The translations under genes and the position numbers were made by a program. DNA of 64,000 nucleotides, from assembly GCF_003574835.2 (NCBI RefSeq), contig NZ_CP063196.1:4278001-4342000 (forward strand), in the 5' to 3' direction. How positions within the stretch are numbered: position 1 is the first letter of the stretch; each line of letters opens with the position of its first letter. The stretch comes from Thermobifida halotolerans. Its GTDB lineage: Bacteria; Actinomycetota; Actinomycetes; Streptosporangiales; Streptosporangiaceae. Positions 37,109-45,246 of this stretch are shown here, piece after piece. The notes beneath the pieces are model-generated. The model saw only the letters and a program-made list of their open reading frames with translations. It searched no databases and was not told the DNA's origin.

Positions 37109-38190
37109 CAGTAGACTCCCTCGATGACCTTTGTTCCGGACCCGTCCTGGTAGGGGGCGATGTCGGCGAGGCCGTCCACCGTTCCCGCGCCGGGCTCGAC
37201 CCGGGTGGCCATGTCGCGCTCCAGGACGTTGGGGAGGAACATGTCCCTGCTGAGCAGGTGCATGAGCACCCTGCCGCGCTCCCCGTGGCCGACCTGGTCC
37301 CGGGTCTCGGGGTCGACGACCTCCACGACGGACTGGGGGAAGAAGGGCGTGAACACGCAGTGGTGGGTGTCCCCCTCCGCCCGCGGGCGCTGCGGCGCGA
37401 TCCCCATCAGGGTGTTTCCGTAGATGGCGGCCACGGCCGCGTCGGGGAAGAAGGTGTTCTCGATCTGCCACAGGGTCTCCGCGCTGACGCTCGTCCCCGC
37501 CCACAGCAGCCCGAGCAGGCGCTCGGCGACCCGCTCGTACAGCGACGTCCGGGTGCAGAGGGCCTCCAGGACCGGCGGGGTGATGAAGAGCACCCGGATG
37601 TCCTGTGAGCTGACGATCAACTCCACCTGGTCGAGGAGGTATTCGCGGTACTCGTTGGCGAGGTCGGTCCGGCCCGCGGCGAGCAGCCGCTTGACCCAGC
37701 GCGGGTCGAAGTCGACGGTGAAGCACAGGGCGCCGCGCTCCGCGGCCAGGTGTTTGACGGTGCGGCCGACGACGTGGGGGCCGGTGGGGCCGACGTGCAG
37801 CCAGTCCCCCCGGTCGGGGAAGCCGTGCTCCCGCAGCACCGCGCTGACCCAGAGGACGTTCTGGCTGCGGGAGGCGCTGTCCACCACGCGCTTGGGCGCA
37901 CCCGTCGTGCCGCCCGACTCGAACACCTCGAAGGTGTCGCCTCGGGCGCCCGCCGGGATCAGGTCCTCCGCCGCCACGGTGCGCAGGTCGTCACTGAGAT
38001 CGGGGAAGCGGCGCAGGTCGCCGATCCGCTCGACGTCGGCGATCGGGTCGAATCCCAGTTTCGCGGCTCGTTCGAGCCAGAAGGGGGACCCGGTCTCGGG
38101 GGAGAAGTGCCATCTCAGGACCTCACGCATGTAGCCGTCCGGGTCCTTGGCGGCCTCCTCCGCGGATATCCCGTTCAACAGGTTTTCCAT
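37108..38190 (-). CDS. EhpF-like aryl-adenylating protein
   Basis: A 360-residue shortened ANL protein. Motifs: SPETGSPFWLERA (30-42), ESGGTTGAPKRVVD (91-104, P-loop), GPTGPHVVGRTV and AIYGNTLMGIAPQRPR. It ends at KVIEGVY with no mobile C-terminal domain, whereas full ligases have about 500 residues. This is the architecture of EhpF and of proteins labelled phenazine antibiotic biosynthesis protein. The family activates an aromatic carboxylate to the acyl-AMP for reduction by the adjacent ALDH. No phenazine core genes are present, so the substrate is probably 4-aminobenzoate- or 4-hydroxybenzoate-derived. ATG 38190 follows GGAGGTGGAC. Confidence 0.82.
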   Translation of the reverse strand: MENLLNGISAEEAAKDPDGYMREVLRWHFSPETGSPFWLERAAKLGFDPIADVERIGDLRRFPDLSDDLRTVAAEDLIPAGARGDTFEVFESGGTTGAPKRVVDSASRSQNVLWVSAVLREHGFPDRGDWLHVGPTGPHVVGRTVKHLAAERGALCFTVDFDPRWVKRLLAAGRTDLANEYREYLLDQVELIVSSQDIRVLFITPPVLEALCTRTSLYERVAERLLGLLWAGTSVSAETLWQIENTFFPDAAVAAIYGNTLMGIAPQRPRAEGDTHHCVFTPFFPQSVVEVVDPETRDQVGHGERGRVLMHLLSRDMFLPNVLERDMATRVEPGAGTVDGLADIAPYQDGSGTKVIEGVY

Positions 38191-38408
38191 GTCCACCTCC
38201 GCATTCACTGCGTCGTCGCTGTGTGCCCGCGTTCCGGCCCCGGCCGGCGGCGCCGGTCCGGCGGGGTCCCGGTTCCGGGGTCGGGGAGCCGACCGCTCCT
38301 CGGAGAGGTCCCGGCGGTCGGCGCGGGGTGTCCGGCGCACGGGCACGCGGCGGCCGTGCGCCGGACCGGTCGGGGAGAGGTCGGGGCTGTCTCCGGGCCG
38401 CTGCCGGG

Positions 38409-39944
38409 TCAGGAGACGGACTGCTCGAAGTCGAAGAAGCCGTGGGGGTCGTACTTCTTCTTGATCCGGTGGAGCCGGTGGCGGTTGTCCCCGTAGTAGG
38501 CCTCCCGCCAGTTCTCCAGGTAGGGGTCGGTGAAGTTCTGGAGCGTGTGGCCGTTCGCGTAGGAGTCGAACACCTCGAACCCGTCGTGGAGGTGCCCGAG
38601 CACCGTCTGCTTCTCCTCCTCGGAGGCGTCCGTACTGGTGAGGCCGAAGGTGAAGGAGATGTTGAACGCGGCGGTCCGGTGGAAGAACGCGGTGTCCCGG
38701 GGATCGGTGGAGTTGACCTGTCCGCCCATGACGCGCAGCGACATGACGCGGATCTGGCCTGCGGCGCGCCCGTTCTCGAACGCTCCCAGGATGTCCTCGA
38801 CGCCGGTCTCGGGAATCGGGTCGTCGACGAGCCGGGAGCGGGTGAGCCGGAAGGCGTCCCTGGGGAGGGTCCCCTCCGGGGTGGAGCCGGTCCGGTGGCA
38901 CTGCTCGACCGTGATCTCGGAGCATCCCCACACGCGCATCATCGCGTCGCGGTAGGGCAGGTCGACCGCGGAGCGCTCCGTCGGCTGCCGGCCCGTGAGG
39001 CCGACGAGCCGGTCGAGTTCGGTGTCGAGGGTGTCCAGGCTCCCCAGGGAGGTGCCCACGAGCTGCACCAGCGGCGCCGCCCCGGGCGTGGTCGGGGCGA
39101 TGACCAGCAGGTCGGCGGCGATCTCCTCGGGCAGGTCGGTGATCCACTCCTGCAGGCCCGTGATCAGGTGGACCGCGTCGTTCCAGTGCCACACGAGCCG
39201 GTACTGGCACATCCTGGTGATCGGGACCTGGTCGAGGGTGTACTGGGTGATGATGCCGAAGTTGCCCCCGCCGCCACCGCGTACGGCCCAGAGCAGGTCG
39301 GGGCGGCGGTACTCGTTGCAGACGACGGTCCGGCCGTCGGCGAGGACCACCCGCGCGGCCCGGATGTTGTCCGAGGCGACCCCGTGCTTCCGGCTGAAGG
39401 GACCCGTGCCGCCGCCGGTGACGAAGCCCGCGGCGGCCACGGTCGGGCAGGTGCCGTTGGGCAGCGCGATGCCGTGGGGAGTCAGCGCGTCCAGTGCGTC
39501 GACGGCCTGCAGGCCCGTCTCGATCCTCGAACACGTCGCACCCACCGACACCCCCTTCATCCGGGACACGTCGATGACGAGGCCCTCGGTCGTGGAGTAT
39601 CCGGCGTTGCTGTGCCCGCCGCTCCGGGCCGCCGTCCTCAACCCGTGGTCCTGGGCGAACAGGATGCCCGTGCGGACGTCGTGCTCGTTCTCGCAGTAGA
39701 GGACGGCGGCGGGGCGGATCCTGTCGTACTCGGCGACCTGGAGCTGGATCGCCTGGTCGTAGGAGGGGTCACCGGGCAGGACGACGTCGCCGCGGACGTG
39801 GCGGCGCAGCCTGTCCCACTTGCCGCGGCGGCCTCCGCCGTGGGCGAACGCGGGGGCGGCCGCCGACGCGCCCGCTCCCCCGGTCACGGAGGCTGCGGCG
39901 ACGGCGGCACCGATACGCAGGAGACTTCTTCTGTCGATAGCCAC
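38409..39944 (-). CDS. Tat-exported berberine-bridge-type FAD oxidase
   Basis: A 511-residue PCMH-type flavoprotein. Tat signal DRRSLLRIGAAVAAASV then an Ala-rich cleavage region. RSGGHSNAGYS supplies the histidine, and NGTCPTVAAAGFVTGGGTG the cysteine, of the double covalent FAD link of berberine bridge enzymes. The C terminus (YYGDNRHRLHRIKKKYDPHG) matches BBE domains. Such oxidases dehydrogenate alcohols, amines or phenols with oxygen, producing quinoid or coupled products. Export implies that this oxidation occurs outside the cytoplasm. GTG 39944 follows AAAGGGC. It heads the leftward block, with a 780-bp promoter region upstream. Confidence 0.87.
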   Translation of the reverse strand: MAIDRRSLLRIGAAVAAASVTGGAGASAAAPAFAHGGGRRGKWDRLRRHVRGDVVLPGDPSYDQAIQLQVAEYDRIRPAAVLYCENEHDVRTGILFAQDHGLRTAARSGGHSNAGYSTTEGLVIDVSRMKGVSVGATCSRIETGLQAVDALDALTPHGIALPNGTCPTVAAAGFVTGGGTGPFSRKHGVASDNIRAARVVLADGRTVVCNEYRRPDLLWAVRGGGGGNFGIITQYTLDQVPITRMCQYRLVWHWNDAVHLITGLQEWITDLPEEIAADLLVIAPTTPGAAPLVQLVGTSLGSLDTLDTELDRLVGLTGRQPTERSAVDLPYRDAMMRVWGCSEITVEQCHRTGSTPEGTLPRDAFRLTRSRLVDDPIPETGVEDILGAFENGRAAGQIRVMSLRVMGGQVNSTDPRDTAFFHRTAAFNISFTFGLTSTDASEEEKQTVLGHLHDGFEVFDSYANGHTLQNFTDPYLENWREAYYGDNRHRLHRIKKKYDPHGFFDFEQSVS

Positions 39945-40728
39945 AACTAGCCCTTTGCCTGGGTTGTCGGAAACGGAGGGGTGCCGGGGAGGGTCGGGGG
40001 CCGCGTCACCGCGGGCTTCCTCGGGTTGCGGCGGCACCGGCGGCCGCGTTCCCGGGATCGGCCGAGCACACCGGGGTGGCGGGGCGGTGTCCCGTTCGCA
40101 TCCGGCTCCTTCCTCTCCTCCGGTCGGACGTCCTTCGAACAATTCACAAAAGAGTTCCCGTACCGTCAGCGGAAAAGGTGTCCGGCAGGCCACCGGAAGG
40201 AAAACATCCCCTTTTTCCGCGGGGACCGCGGAGTTACTCCGAACCGCAGAAGCGCGGGTCGGCGGGGATGTCAGCCTCCGGAGGACGACAGGACGGCCAC
40301 CTCCAACCACTCACCGAATCCGGAAAGGCAGCACTCCGCCTCGGGATTCACAATCGGGCAAACACGGGAAGCGTATCCACCGGAATGCCCGATATAAATG
40401 GCAATTCGCTGGCTGGTCCCTGCCATCCGGGGAAGGGCTGAACATTGCCATCCCCGTGGTCCTGCGGCCCTCCGACTCCCTCCCCCGGAGCACCGGTGCG
40501 GCGGGGAGCACGGCCGGAGCGCCGTCGGTCCCCGTGGCTCCGACGTCGCCGGCCTCCGCTCCCGGCCTGGCGGACGCCGTGTCCGTCACCGGGGTCCCGC
40601 GCGGAACACGGGCTGGGAAAGTGGCGTGGAACATAGCAGTCCCTTGCCATTCCCTGCTCCCGTTCCAGCCGTTATCGTCTTTTCCTTGGAATGTCATGGC
40701 ACCGGAGCCGTGTGGAGGAGACAGCTTT
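39945..40728. promoter_or_regulatory. Divergent promoter region of the biosynthetic cluster
   Basis: This 784-bp non-coding stretch separates the leftward oxidase-to-pabC block from the rightward AhpD-like gene. It is locally AT-richer around 40140-40220 and 40385-40410. Three similar TGCCATCC/TGCCATTCC sites occur near 40425, 40445 and 40648 and could bind a regulator. I could not fix a promoter by eye. Confidence 0.45.
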
Positions 40729-41175
40729 ATGGCCGGCAATCGGGTTCAAGCCGCGAAGCAGCTTCCCGACGCGTACGCGAAACTCGCCGAAATCAACGGG
40801 ATCCTCGAAGGGGTCCTCGACCAGGAGCTCTACGAACTGGTCAAGCTCCGCGCCTCGTTTCTGAACGGGTGCGCTTTCTGCGTCGACCTGCACGCGCACA
40901 CAGCGATGAAATCGGGTGAGTCGGTGCAGCGCCTTCTCCTCGTCGGGGCGTGGCGGGAGGCCGGCGACCACTTCACCGACTCCGAGCGCGCGGCTCTGGC
41001 CCTTGTCGACGAGGTGACCAGGCTCGGCGAGCACGGTGTGTCGGACGGCGTCTACGCCGAGGTCGCCAAGCACTTCTCCGAGAAGGAGACCGCCGCGTTG
41101 CTCATGGCGATCGGGCTGATCAACCTGTACAACCGTCTCGGGGTCAGCACGGAGATGAAGCCGCCCAAGCGCTGA
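40729..41175 (+). CDS. Carboxymuconolactone decarboxylase/AhpD-like protein
   Basis: A 148-residue AhpD-fold protein. LRASFLNGCAFCVDLHAH contains the CxxC-x-D-x-H redox motif of the family near residues 47-55. Members are peroxidase-linked thiol reductases or decarboxylases. ATG 40729 follows GGAGGAG. It is the only rightward gene inside the cluster and is flanked by leftward blocks, so cluster membership is likely but not proven. It might detoxify peroxide formed by the oxidase, or act on the product. Confidence 0.85.
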   Translation: MAGNRVQAAKQLPDAYAKLAEINGILEGVLDQELYELVKLRASFLNGCAFCVDLHAHTAMKSGESVQRLLLVGAWREAGDHFTDSERAALALVDEVTRLGEHGVSDGVYAEVAKHFSEKETAALLMAIGLINLYNRLGVSTEMKPPKR

Positions 41176-41201
41176 GGCGGCACCCGATCTCGTCCCGGTC
41201 G

Positions 41202-41240
41202 GAGGGGACGGCCGGGAGGAACTCCCCCGGTCGTCCCCTC
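41202..41240. terminator. Terminator hairpin after AhpD-like gene
   Basis: GAGGGGACG with extension at 41202-41218 pairs with a near-complement ending at 41240 (one G-T pair, two unpaired bases). It lies between two converging genes. Confidence 0.65.
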
Positions 41241-41320
41241 ACCGGGGTCCGCTGGTCCGGTTCTGTGGTGGGTGGCGGCTTCTCCCTGGAGGACCGGGGA
41301 GAAGACGAGGCGTTCCCGCC
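41238..41320 (+). repeat. Dispersed repeat, copy A
   Basis: The sequence from CTCACCGGGG through GGTCCGGTTCTGTGGTGGG and GGCTTCT to a GGCGTTCC block is repeated, diverged, on the minus strand at 45909-45967 and 60489-60567. All copies begin CTSACYGRGGT and are non-coding. It sits between the AhpD-like gene and the second monooxygenase. Confidence 0.65.
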
Positions 41321-41410
41321 AGGCGCCCGGCACGGCCCGCCCCGGTCGGCAGCGGGTGGGGAGGCGCCCCGGTCACGCGGCCGCACGTGAACCCCGTCAC
41401 CAGGGTTCAG

Positions 41411-42553
41411 TCAGTACCGGACCTTCCGCAGCGGGGGGCCGAACGGCGCCGAGTCGAGCCACCGCCCCGCCGGTTCCCAGAACGGGGCGAGCAGCGCGGC
41501 TCCCCTCTGGCGCAGCCGGTCCGCTCGCGTACGGGCCAGCAGGTGCGCGCACGCCGCCCCGGCGGCCCGGCAGTTCTGCCACGCGGCGGCCCGCCGGTCC
41601 CTGTCGTAGGAGCCGACGTCGCCGTCGGCCACGGCGTCCACCGCCGCGACGGCGTCGACGATCCCCGAGTTCATCCCCCGGGCTCCGAAGGGGGGAAACA
41701 GGTGGGCGGCCTCTCCGGCGAGGAGCACCCGGTGGTGGTCGTCGACGAACCTCTCCGCGACCCGCTGGTGGAAGCGGTACCGGGACACCCACGTGACCTC
41801 GTGTCCGGGGAGTACGCCCGCCACCCATCCGGCGGTGTCGTCCGCGAAGTCGGCCGCCTCCTTCTCGTCGGCGCACTGGAGGTCGACGCGCCATCCTCCC
41901 CGGAACGGGACCAGGAGCACGTTGCGTCCGCCGACGCCCGGGTGCCGGTAGTGGAACACCCGCTCGGGAGGCAGCGGGCGCGCCGCGTCGGCGACGTCCA
42001 CGACGACGAAGTCGGTCCCCGACGTCGTGCCGGTGAGGGGTGTGCCGAGGGACCTGCGCACCGCCGACCGAGGGCCGTCGGCGGCAATCACGTGGGCGGC
42101 GCGTGTCTCGCCGCCGCCCGCCACCCGCACCCGGACGCCGTCCGGCCACGGGTCGACCCCCGTGACAGGGGTGCTCCAGGCGATCCGGCCCCCAGCCTCC
42201 TCGTAGGCGCGGCGCAGCCGGTCCTCCAGCAGCGTCTGCGGAAGGCTGGTGAACGGCGGGAGGTCGGAGGCCGTCCGCCTGCCGTAGGTGCGGGCGTAGA
42301 CCTGTCTGCCCGCCCACAGCGTCCGCTTGGTGCTCCAGACCAGGCCGTCGGCGGCCAGTTCCCGTCCCAGGCCCGGCCTGAGCCGTTCGAACGTCCGCAG
42401 GGAGGCCTGGTGGACGAAGACGGCTCTGCTGCCGGGGCGGACGCGTGTCGAGGGCTCCGCCTCCAGCACGGTGACCGCCATGCCGCGGCTCGCCGCGGCG
42501 AGCCCCGCGGTGAGCCCGACAGGCCCCGCTCCGACGACGACGAGCCCGCTCAT
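41411..42553 (-). CDS. FAD-dependent aromatic monooxygenase (copy 2)
   Basis: A 380-residue class A flavin hydroxylase starting MSGLVVVGAGPVGLTAGLAA. The DG motif is HVIAADGPRSAVRRSLG and the GD-position motif is GEAAHLFPPFGARGMNSGI, again with Glu for Asp as in copy 1. The two proteins are clear paralogues but diverged, so they probably act on different substrates or steps. ATG 42553 overlaps the stop of the chorismate-lyase-like gene (ATGA), so this hydroxylase may act on the 4-hydroxybenzoate-derived unit while copy 1 acts on the 4-aminobenzoate unit. That pairing is inference. Confidence 0.85.
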   Translation of the reverse strand: MSGLVVVGAGPVGLTAGLAAASRGMAVTVLEAEPSTRVRPGSRAVFVHQASLRTFERLRPGLGRELAADGLVWSTKRTLWAGRQVYARTYGRRTASDLPPFTSLPQTLLEDRLRRAYEEAGGRIAWSTPVTGVDPWPDGVRVRVAGGGETRAAHVIAADGPRSAVRRSLGTPLTGTTSGTDFVVVDVADAARPLPPERVFHYRHPGVGGRNVLLVPFRGGWRVDLQCADEKEAADFADDTAGWVAGVLPGHEVTWVSRYRFHQRVAERFVDDHHRVLLAGEAAHLFPPFGARGMNSGIVDAVAAVDAVADGDVGSYDRDRRAAAWQNCRAAGAACAHLLARTRADRLRQRGAALLAPFWEPAGRWLDSAPFGPPLRKVRY

Positions 42554-43158
42554 GAGGCGTCGACCAGACGGGGATCGAAGCGTTCCTCGACGTAGAGCAC
42601 CGGTGCTCCGCCGGAGCGGATGACGTAGCCGCGCCAGACCGCCCTCCCCGTGCCGGCGCGCTGGGCCTCGGTCCCCCGGTGCCACGGGGAGCGGCCGGAC
42701 GCCACGAGTTCCCGCTCGTAGTCCGCCGCGTACGGCGCCAGGGTCCGCCCCAGCGGCCGGGAGAGGTCCGCCAGGGCCGCGGCCAGCCGGGGGTCGGCCG
42801 CGGCACCGGCCACGACGATGTTCCGCGAGACCGGTGCGCCGTCCGGCGCCGCGAGCTCGGAGTGGCGGACGACGACCTGCGCGTCCCGGTCCAGGCGGAG
42901 GATGTCGGCGACACTCCGGCAGACACTCGGGGCGGGGCACCGGTCCTGCCGGAGCACCCGCACCGCCAGGGGGTGCCCGGTCCGCTGCTCCAGGAACTCG
43001 GTCGTGGAGCCGGTGTGCTCGACCAGCCGCCTGGTGACCGGATCGGCGAACTCCACCGGTCCGCGTCGGGAGCACAGGTCCAGACCGCATCGCGGTGGGG
43101 CTCCTCCGGGGAGGCCGGGGCATCTTCGGCCAGCCGGCGCGGGCCGGAGACTAGCCAT
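42550..43158 (-). CDS. DUF98-type chorismate pyruvate-lyase
   Basis: A 202-residue protein resembling the chorismate lyase family of mycobacterial Rv2949c (DUF98). Family landmarks: GSTTEFLEQRTGHPLAVRVL near residue 49, the central PLGRTLAPYAADYERELV, and the closing VWRGYVIRSGGAPVLYVEE with the Glu needed for pyruvate release. Such enzymes convert chorismate to 4-hydroxybenzoate and pyruvate. The first 30 residues are low complexity, so the true start may be internal. It overlaps both neighbours by four to eight bases, consistent with a coupled operon. A regulatory UTRA-like role is an alternative, but there is no DNA-binding domain. Confidence 0.68.
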   Translation of the reverse strand: MASLRPAPAGRRCPGLPGGAPPRCGLDLCSRRGPVEFADPVTRRLVEHTGSTTEFLEQRTGHPLAVRVLRQDRCPAPSVCRSVADILRLDRDAQVVVRHSELAAPDGAPVSRNIVVAGAAADPRLAAALADLSRPLGRTLAPYAADYERELVASGRSPWHRGTEAQRAGTGRAVWRGYVIRSGGAPVLYVEERFDPRLVDAS

Positions 43159-43942
43159 CTCCGACTCCCCCTCCCGGTTCCGCGCCCGCGCGCCGGATCT
43201 GCGTGAGGTGGGCGAGAAGCTGCTCTCTCGCGTGGTCGTGGATGAAGGGCCCCCAGGAGATCCGCGCTACCCCGAGGTCGGCCAACTCCCGGACGGAGAG
43301 CCCACCGGGAAGACACAGGATGTTCACGGGGCCGGGGATCTTCCCCACGAGTTCGCCGACGGTCTCGCGGCCGGACGCGAGAATGGGGAAGACGCAGTCG
43401 GCCCCGGCCGCGAGGTAGGCCTCGGCCCGCTGGAGCGTCTCCGCGACCAGTTCCGCCTCCGGTGTTCCCCCGCCGCTGATCCTGTCGCGCAGGAAGGTGT
43501 CGATCCGGGCGTTGACCACCAGGGGGGTGTCGCCCGCCGCCGCCCGGATTCCGGCGATGCGCTCGGCCTGCTCCTCCACGTCGGCGAGGGATCCTCTCGC
43601 GTGCAGGCTGTCCTCGATGTTGCAGCCGGCGGCGCCGACCTCGGTCAGCCAGCGGACGATCTCCTCGGCCCCGAGTCCGTAGCCGCCCTCCAGGTCGACG
43701 GTGACGGGCAGCGGCACCGAACGGACGATCCGGGCGGCGGCGGCCAGCATCTCGTCCCGGGGCGCGCTCTCCCGTCCGCCGTACCCCAGCGTGGACGCGA
43801 TACCGTCGCTGGTGGTCGCCACGGCGGAGAAGCCCGCGGCCTCGGCGGCACGGGCGCCTGTCACGTCCCACACGGTGGGCAGCAGCAGAGGGCCGCTCCC
43901 ATCGCTGTGGAGTCTCCTCAGTTCCTGCGCTTTCGAATTCAT
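43151..43942 (-). CDS. PEP mutase/isocitrate lyase superfamily protein
   Basis: A 263-residue TIM-barrel protein with TTSDGIASTLGYGG, TVDLEGGYG, CNIEDS and VNARIDTFL: the Mg-binding and substrate-loop positions of the PEP mutase/isocitrate lyase family. The KKCGH cysteine motif of isocitrate and methylisocitrate lyases is missing, and the EDK motif of PEP mutase reads EDS. So neither classic reaction can be assumed; hydrolysis, decarboxylation or C-C cleavage of a keto acid is possible. ATG 43942 overlaps the regulator stop. Its presence in an operon that releases pyruvate from chorismate is suggestive only. Confidence 0.8.
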   Translation of the reverse strand: MNSKAQELRRLHSDGSGPLLLPTVWDVTGARAAEAAGFSAVATTSDGIASTLGYGGRESAPRDEMLAAAARIVRSVPLPVTVDLEGGYGLGAEEIVRWLTEVGAAGCNIEDSLHARGSLADVEEQAERIAGIRAAAGDTPLVVNARIDTFLRDRISGGGTPEAELVAETLQRAEAYLAAGADCVFPILASGRETVGELVGKIPGPVNILCLPGGLSVRELADLGVARISWGPFIHDHAREQLLAHLTQIRRAGAEPGGGVGDG

Positions 43943-45246
43943 CCGTTGAGTTTCTCCGGATTCCTGTTCACCCAGTTCGCGATCTGGATACGGGACGAGC
44001 ACTGCAGCCTGCGCATGACCTCCCGTACGTGGTTGATCGCCGTCCACTCGGCGATCCCCAGGTGTTTCGATATCTCCCGGTTGGTCAGCCCGTCCGCCAC
44101 CAGTTCGGCCACCTGTCTCTGCCGCGGGGTCAGGATGGAGGGGTGGTCGCGCATCATCGAATCCCGACGGAGGGCGACGCCTCCCCGCACGCTCCTCTCG
44201 GCCGCTTTCTCCCGAACAAAGGTACGCATGGTGTTGAGAAACGTGAACCTGGGGCGGTTCTGCGAGTCGTGGCTGGCCCGGAGGAAATTCCGCTCTATCA
44301 GCATCCGCAGGAAGTGGTCGGCCCTCTCCGAGGACTCGCCGATGATTTCGCGCGCGCCGTCGAAGGTGAATTCCTCGTGTCCGCCGAGTTGCACCAGGAT
44401 TCTTCGCGCCTCGACCGGGAGCGCACGGTAGTGCCCTTCCAGCGCCTCGCGCATACTGCTGTGGCGCAGGGACACCGAGCCCGAGCCGCTGCTGAGTATC
44501 CCGATACCGTTCCGGATGCGCCGGTGCAGCGGTTCCGCTCCCAGGATCCGCAGCAACGGGGCCGCGAACTCGATGGCCAACGGCAGCCCGTCCAGGTCGT
44601 GCAGGAGTTCGGTGACCGCCGTCCGGTACTCGGCGGTCATCCCCGAGACGCGGAAGCTGCCGGACCTCTGCGCGAGGAGCCGTGTCGAGGGGGCGGCGAA
44701 GAACTCTTCGGCGGTCGCGCCCGGCCCCTTCGGCGGCAGGGGAAGCGGCTGCAGTTCGTAGATCCGCCCCTGATAGAGGCTGACCGCCTCCCGGCTCGTC
44801 ACCAGCAGGCTGAGGTTCGGGTCGCGCGCGAGGAGCCCCGTCATGACCCGGGTGATCCCCTGGTCGGCGGAGTCGTAGTTGTCGATCAGGAGGAGCCCGC
44901 GTCGCGGGGCGCCGTCCGCCGACAGCGGCACGGGGTGCCGGTCGGCGAGTTCGGCGAACGCCCTCAGCCTCTCCTCCGAGTCGGTGGCGGAGGCGCAGTC
45001 GAAGAGGTGGACTCCCCGTGGGAAGACCTCCTCCAGGCCGTACGCCACCGCCAAGGCCAACCGGCTCTTGCCGCAGCCCACCGGACCGGTGATGACCGTC
45101 GGATCCTTCCCTGAAGCGATGCCGTGGGAAAGCTCATCCAGCTCCCTTTCGCGCCCGATCATGGGAGGAAGGGCGTCGATCAGCTTTTTCATATCACCAG
45201 ACGTCAACGGTCGCAGAACGGGGGGAAACGGATCCATCAAAGGCAC
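43939..45246 (-). CDS. NB-ARC-type ATPase with LuxR C-terminal domain (cluster regulator)
   Basis: A 435-residue regulator. Walker A is VITGPVGCGKSRLAL near residue 52, Walker B GLLLIDNYDSAD near 118, and LLVTSREAVSLY follows, the NB-ARC/STAND pattern of AfsR and LuxR-type activators. The C-terminal HTH is LTPRQRQVAELVADGLTNRE with the helix ISKHLGIAEWTAINHVREV. It heads the operon with the PEP-mutase-fold, chorismate lyase and monooxygenase genes, so it is likely to be the pathway-specific activator. The start is GTG 45246 or ATG 45237; neither has a strong ribosome binding site. Confidence 0.87.
   Translation of the reverse strand: MPLMDPFPPVLRPLTSGDMKKLIDALPPMIGRERELDELSHGIASGKDPTVITGPVGCGKSRLALAVAYGLEEVFPRGVHLFDCASATDSEERLRAFAELADRHPVPLSADGAPRRGLLLIDNYDSADQGITRVMTGLLARDPNLSLLVTSREAVSLYQGRIYELQPLPLPPKGPGATAEEFFAAPSTRLLAQRSGSFRVSGMTAEYRTAVTELLHDLDGLPLAIEFAAPLLRILGAEPLHRRIRNGIGILSSGSGSVSLRHSSMREALEGHYRALPVEARRILVQLGGHEEFTFDGAREIIGESSERADHFLRMLIERNFLRASHDSQNRPRFTFLNTMRTFVREKAAERSVRGGVALRRDSMMRDHPSILTPRQRQVAELVADGLTNREISKHLGIAEWTAINHVREVMRRLQCSSRIQIANWVNRNPEKLNG

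Noticed and set aside
35732-38190. Lux-type bioluminescence (LuxC/LuxE) genes
   Set aside because: There is no LuxD or LuxAB, and the ANL protein matches the EhpF type; context is aromatic biosynthesis.
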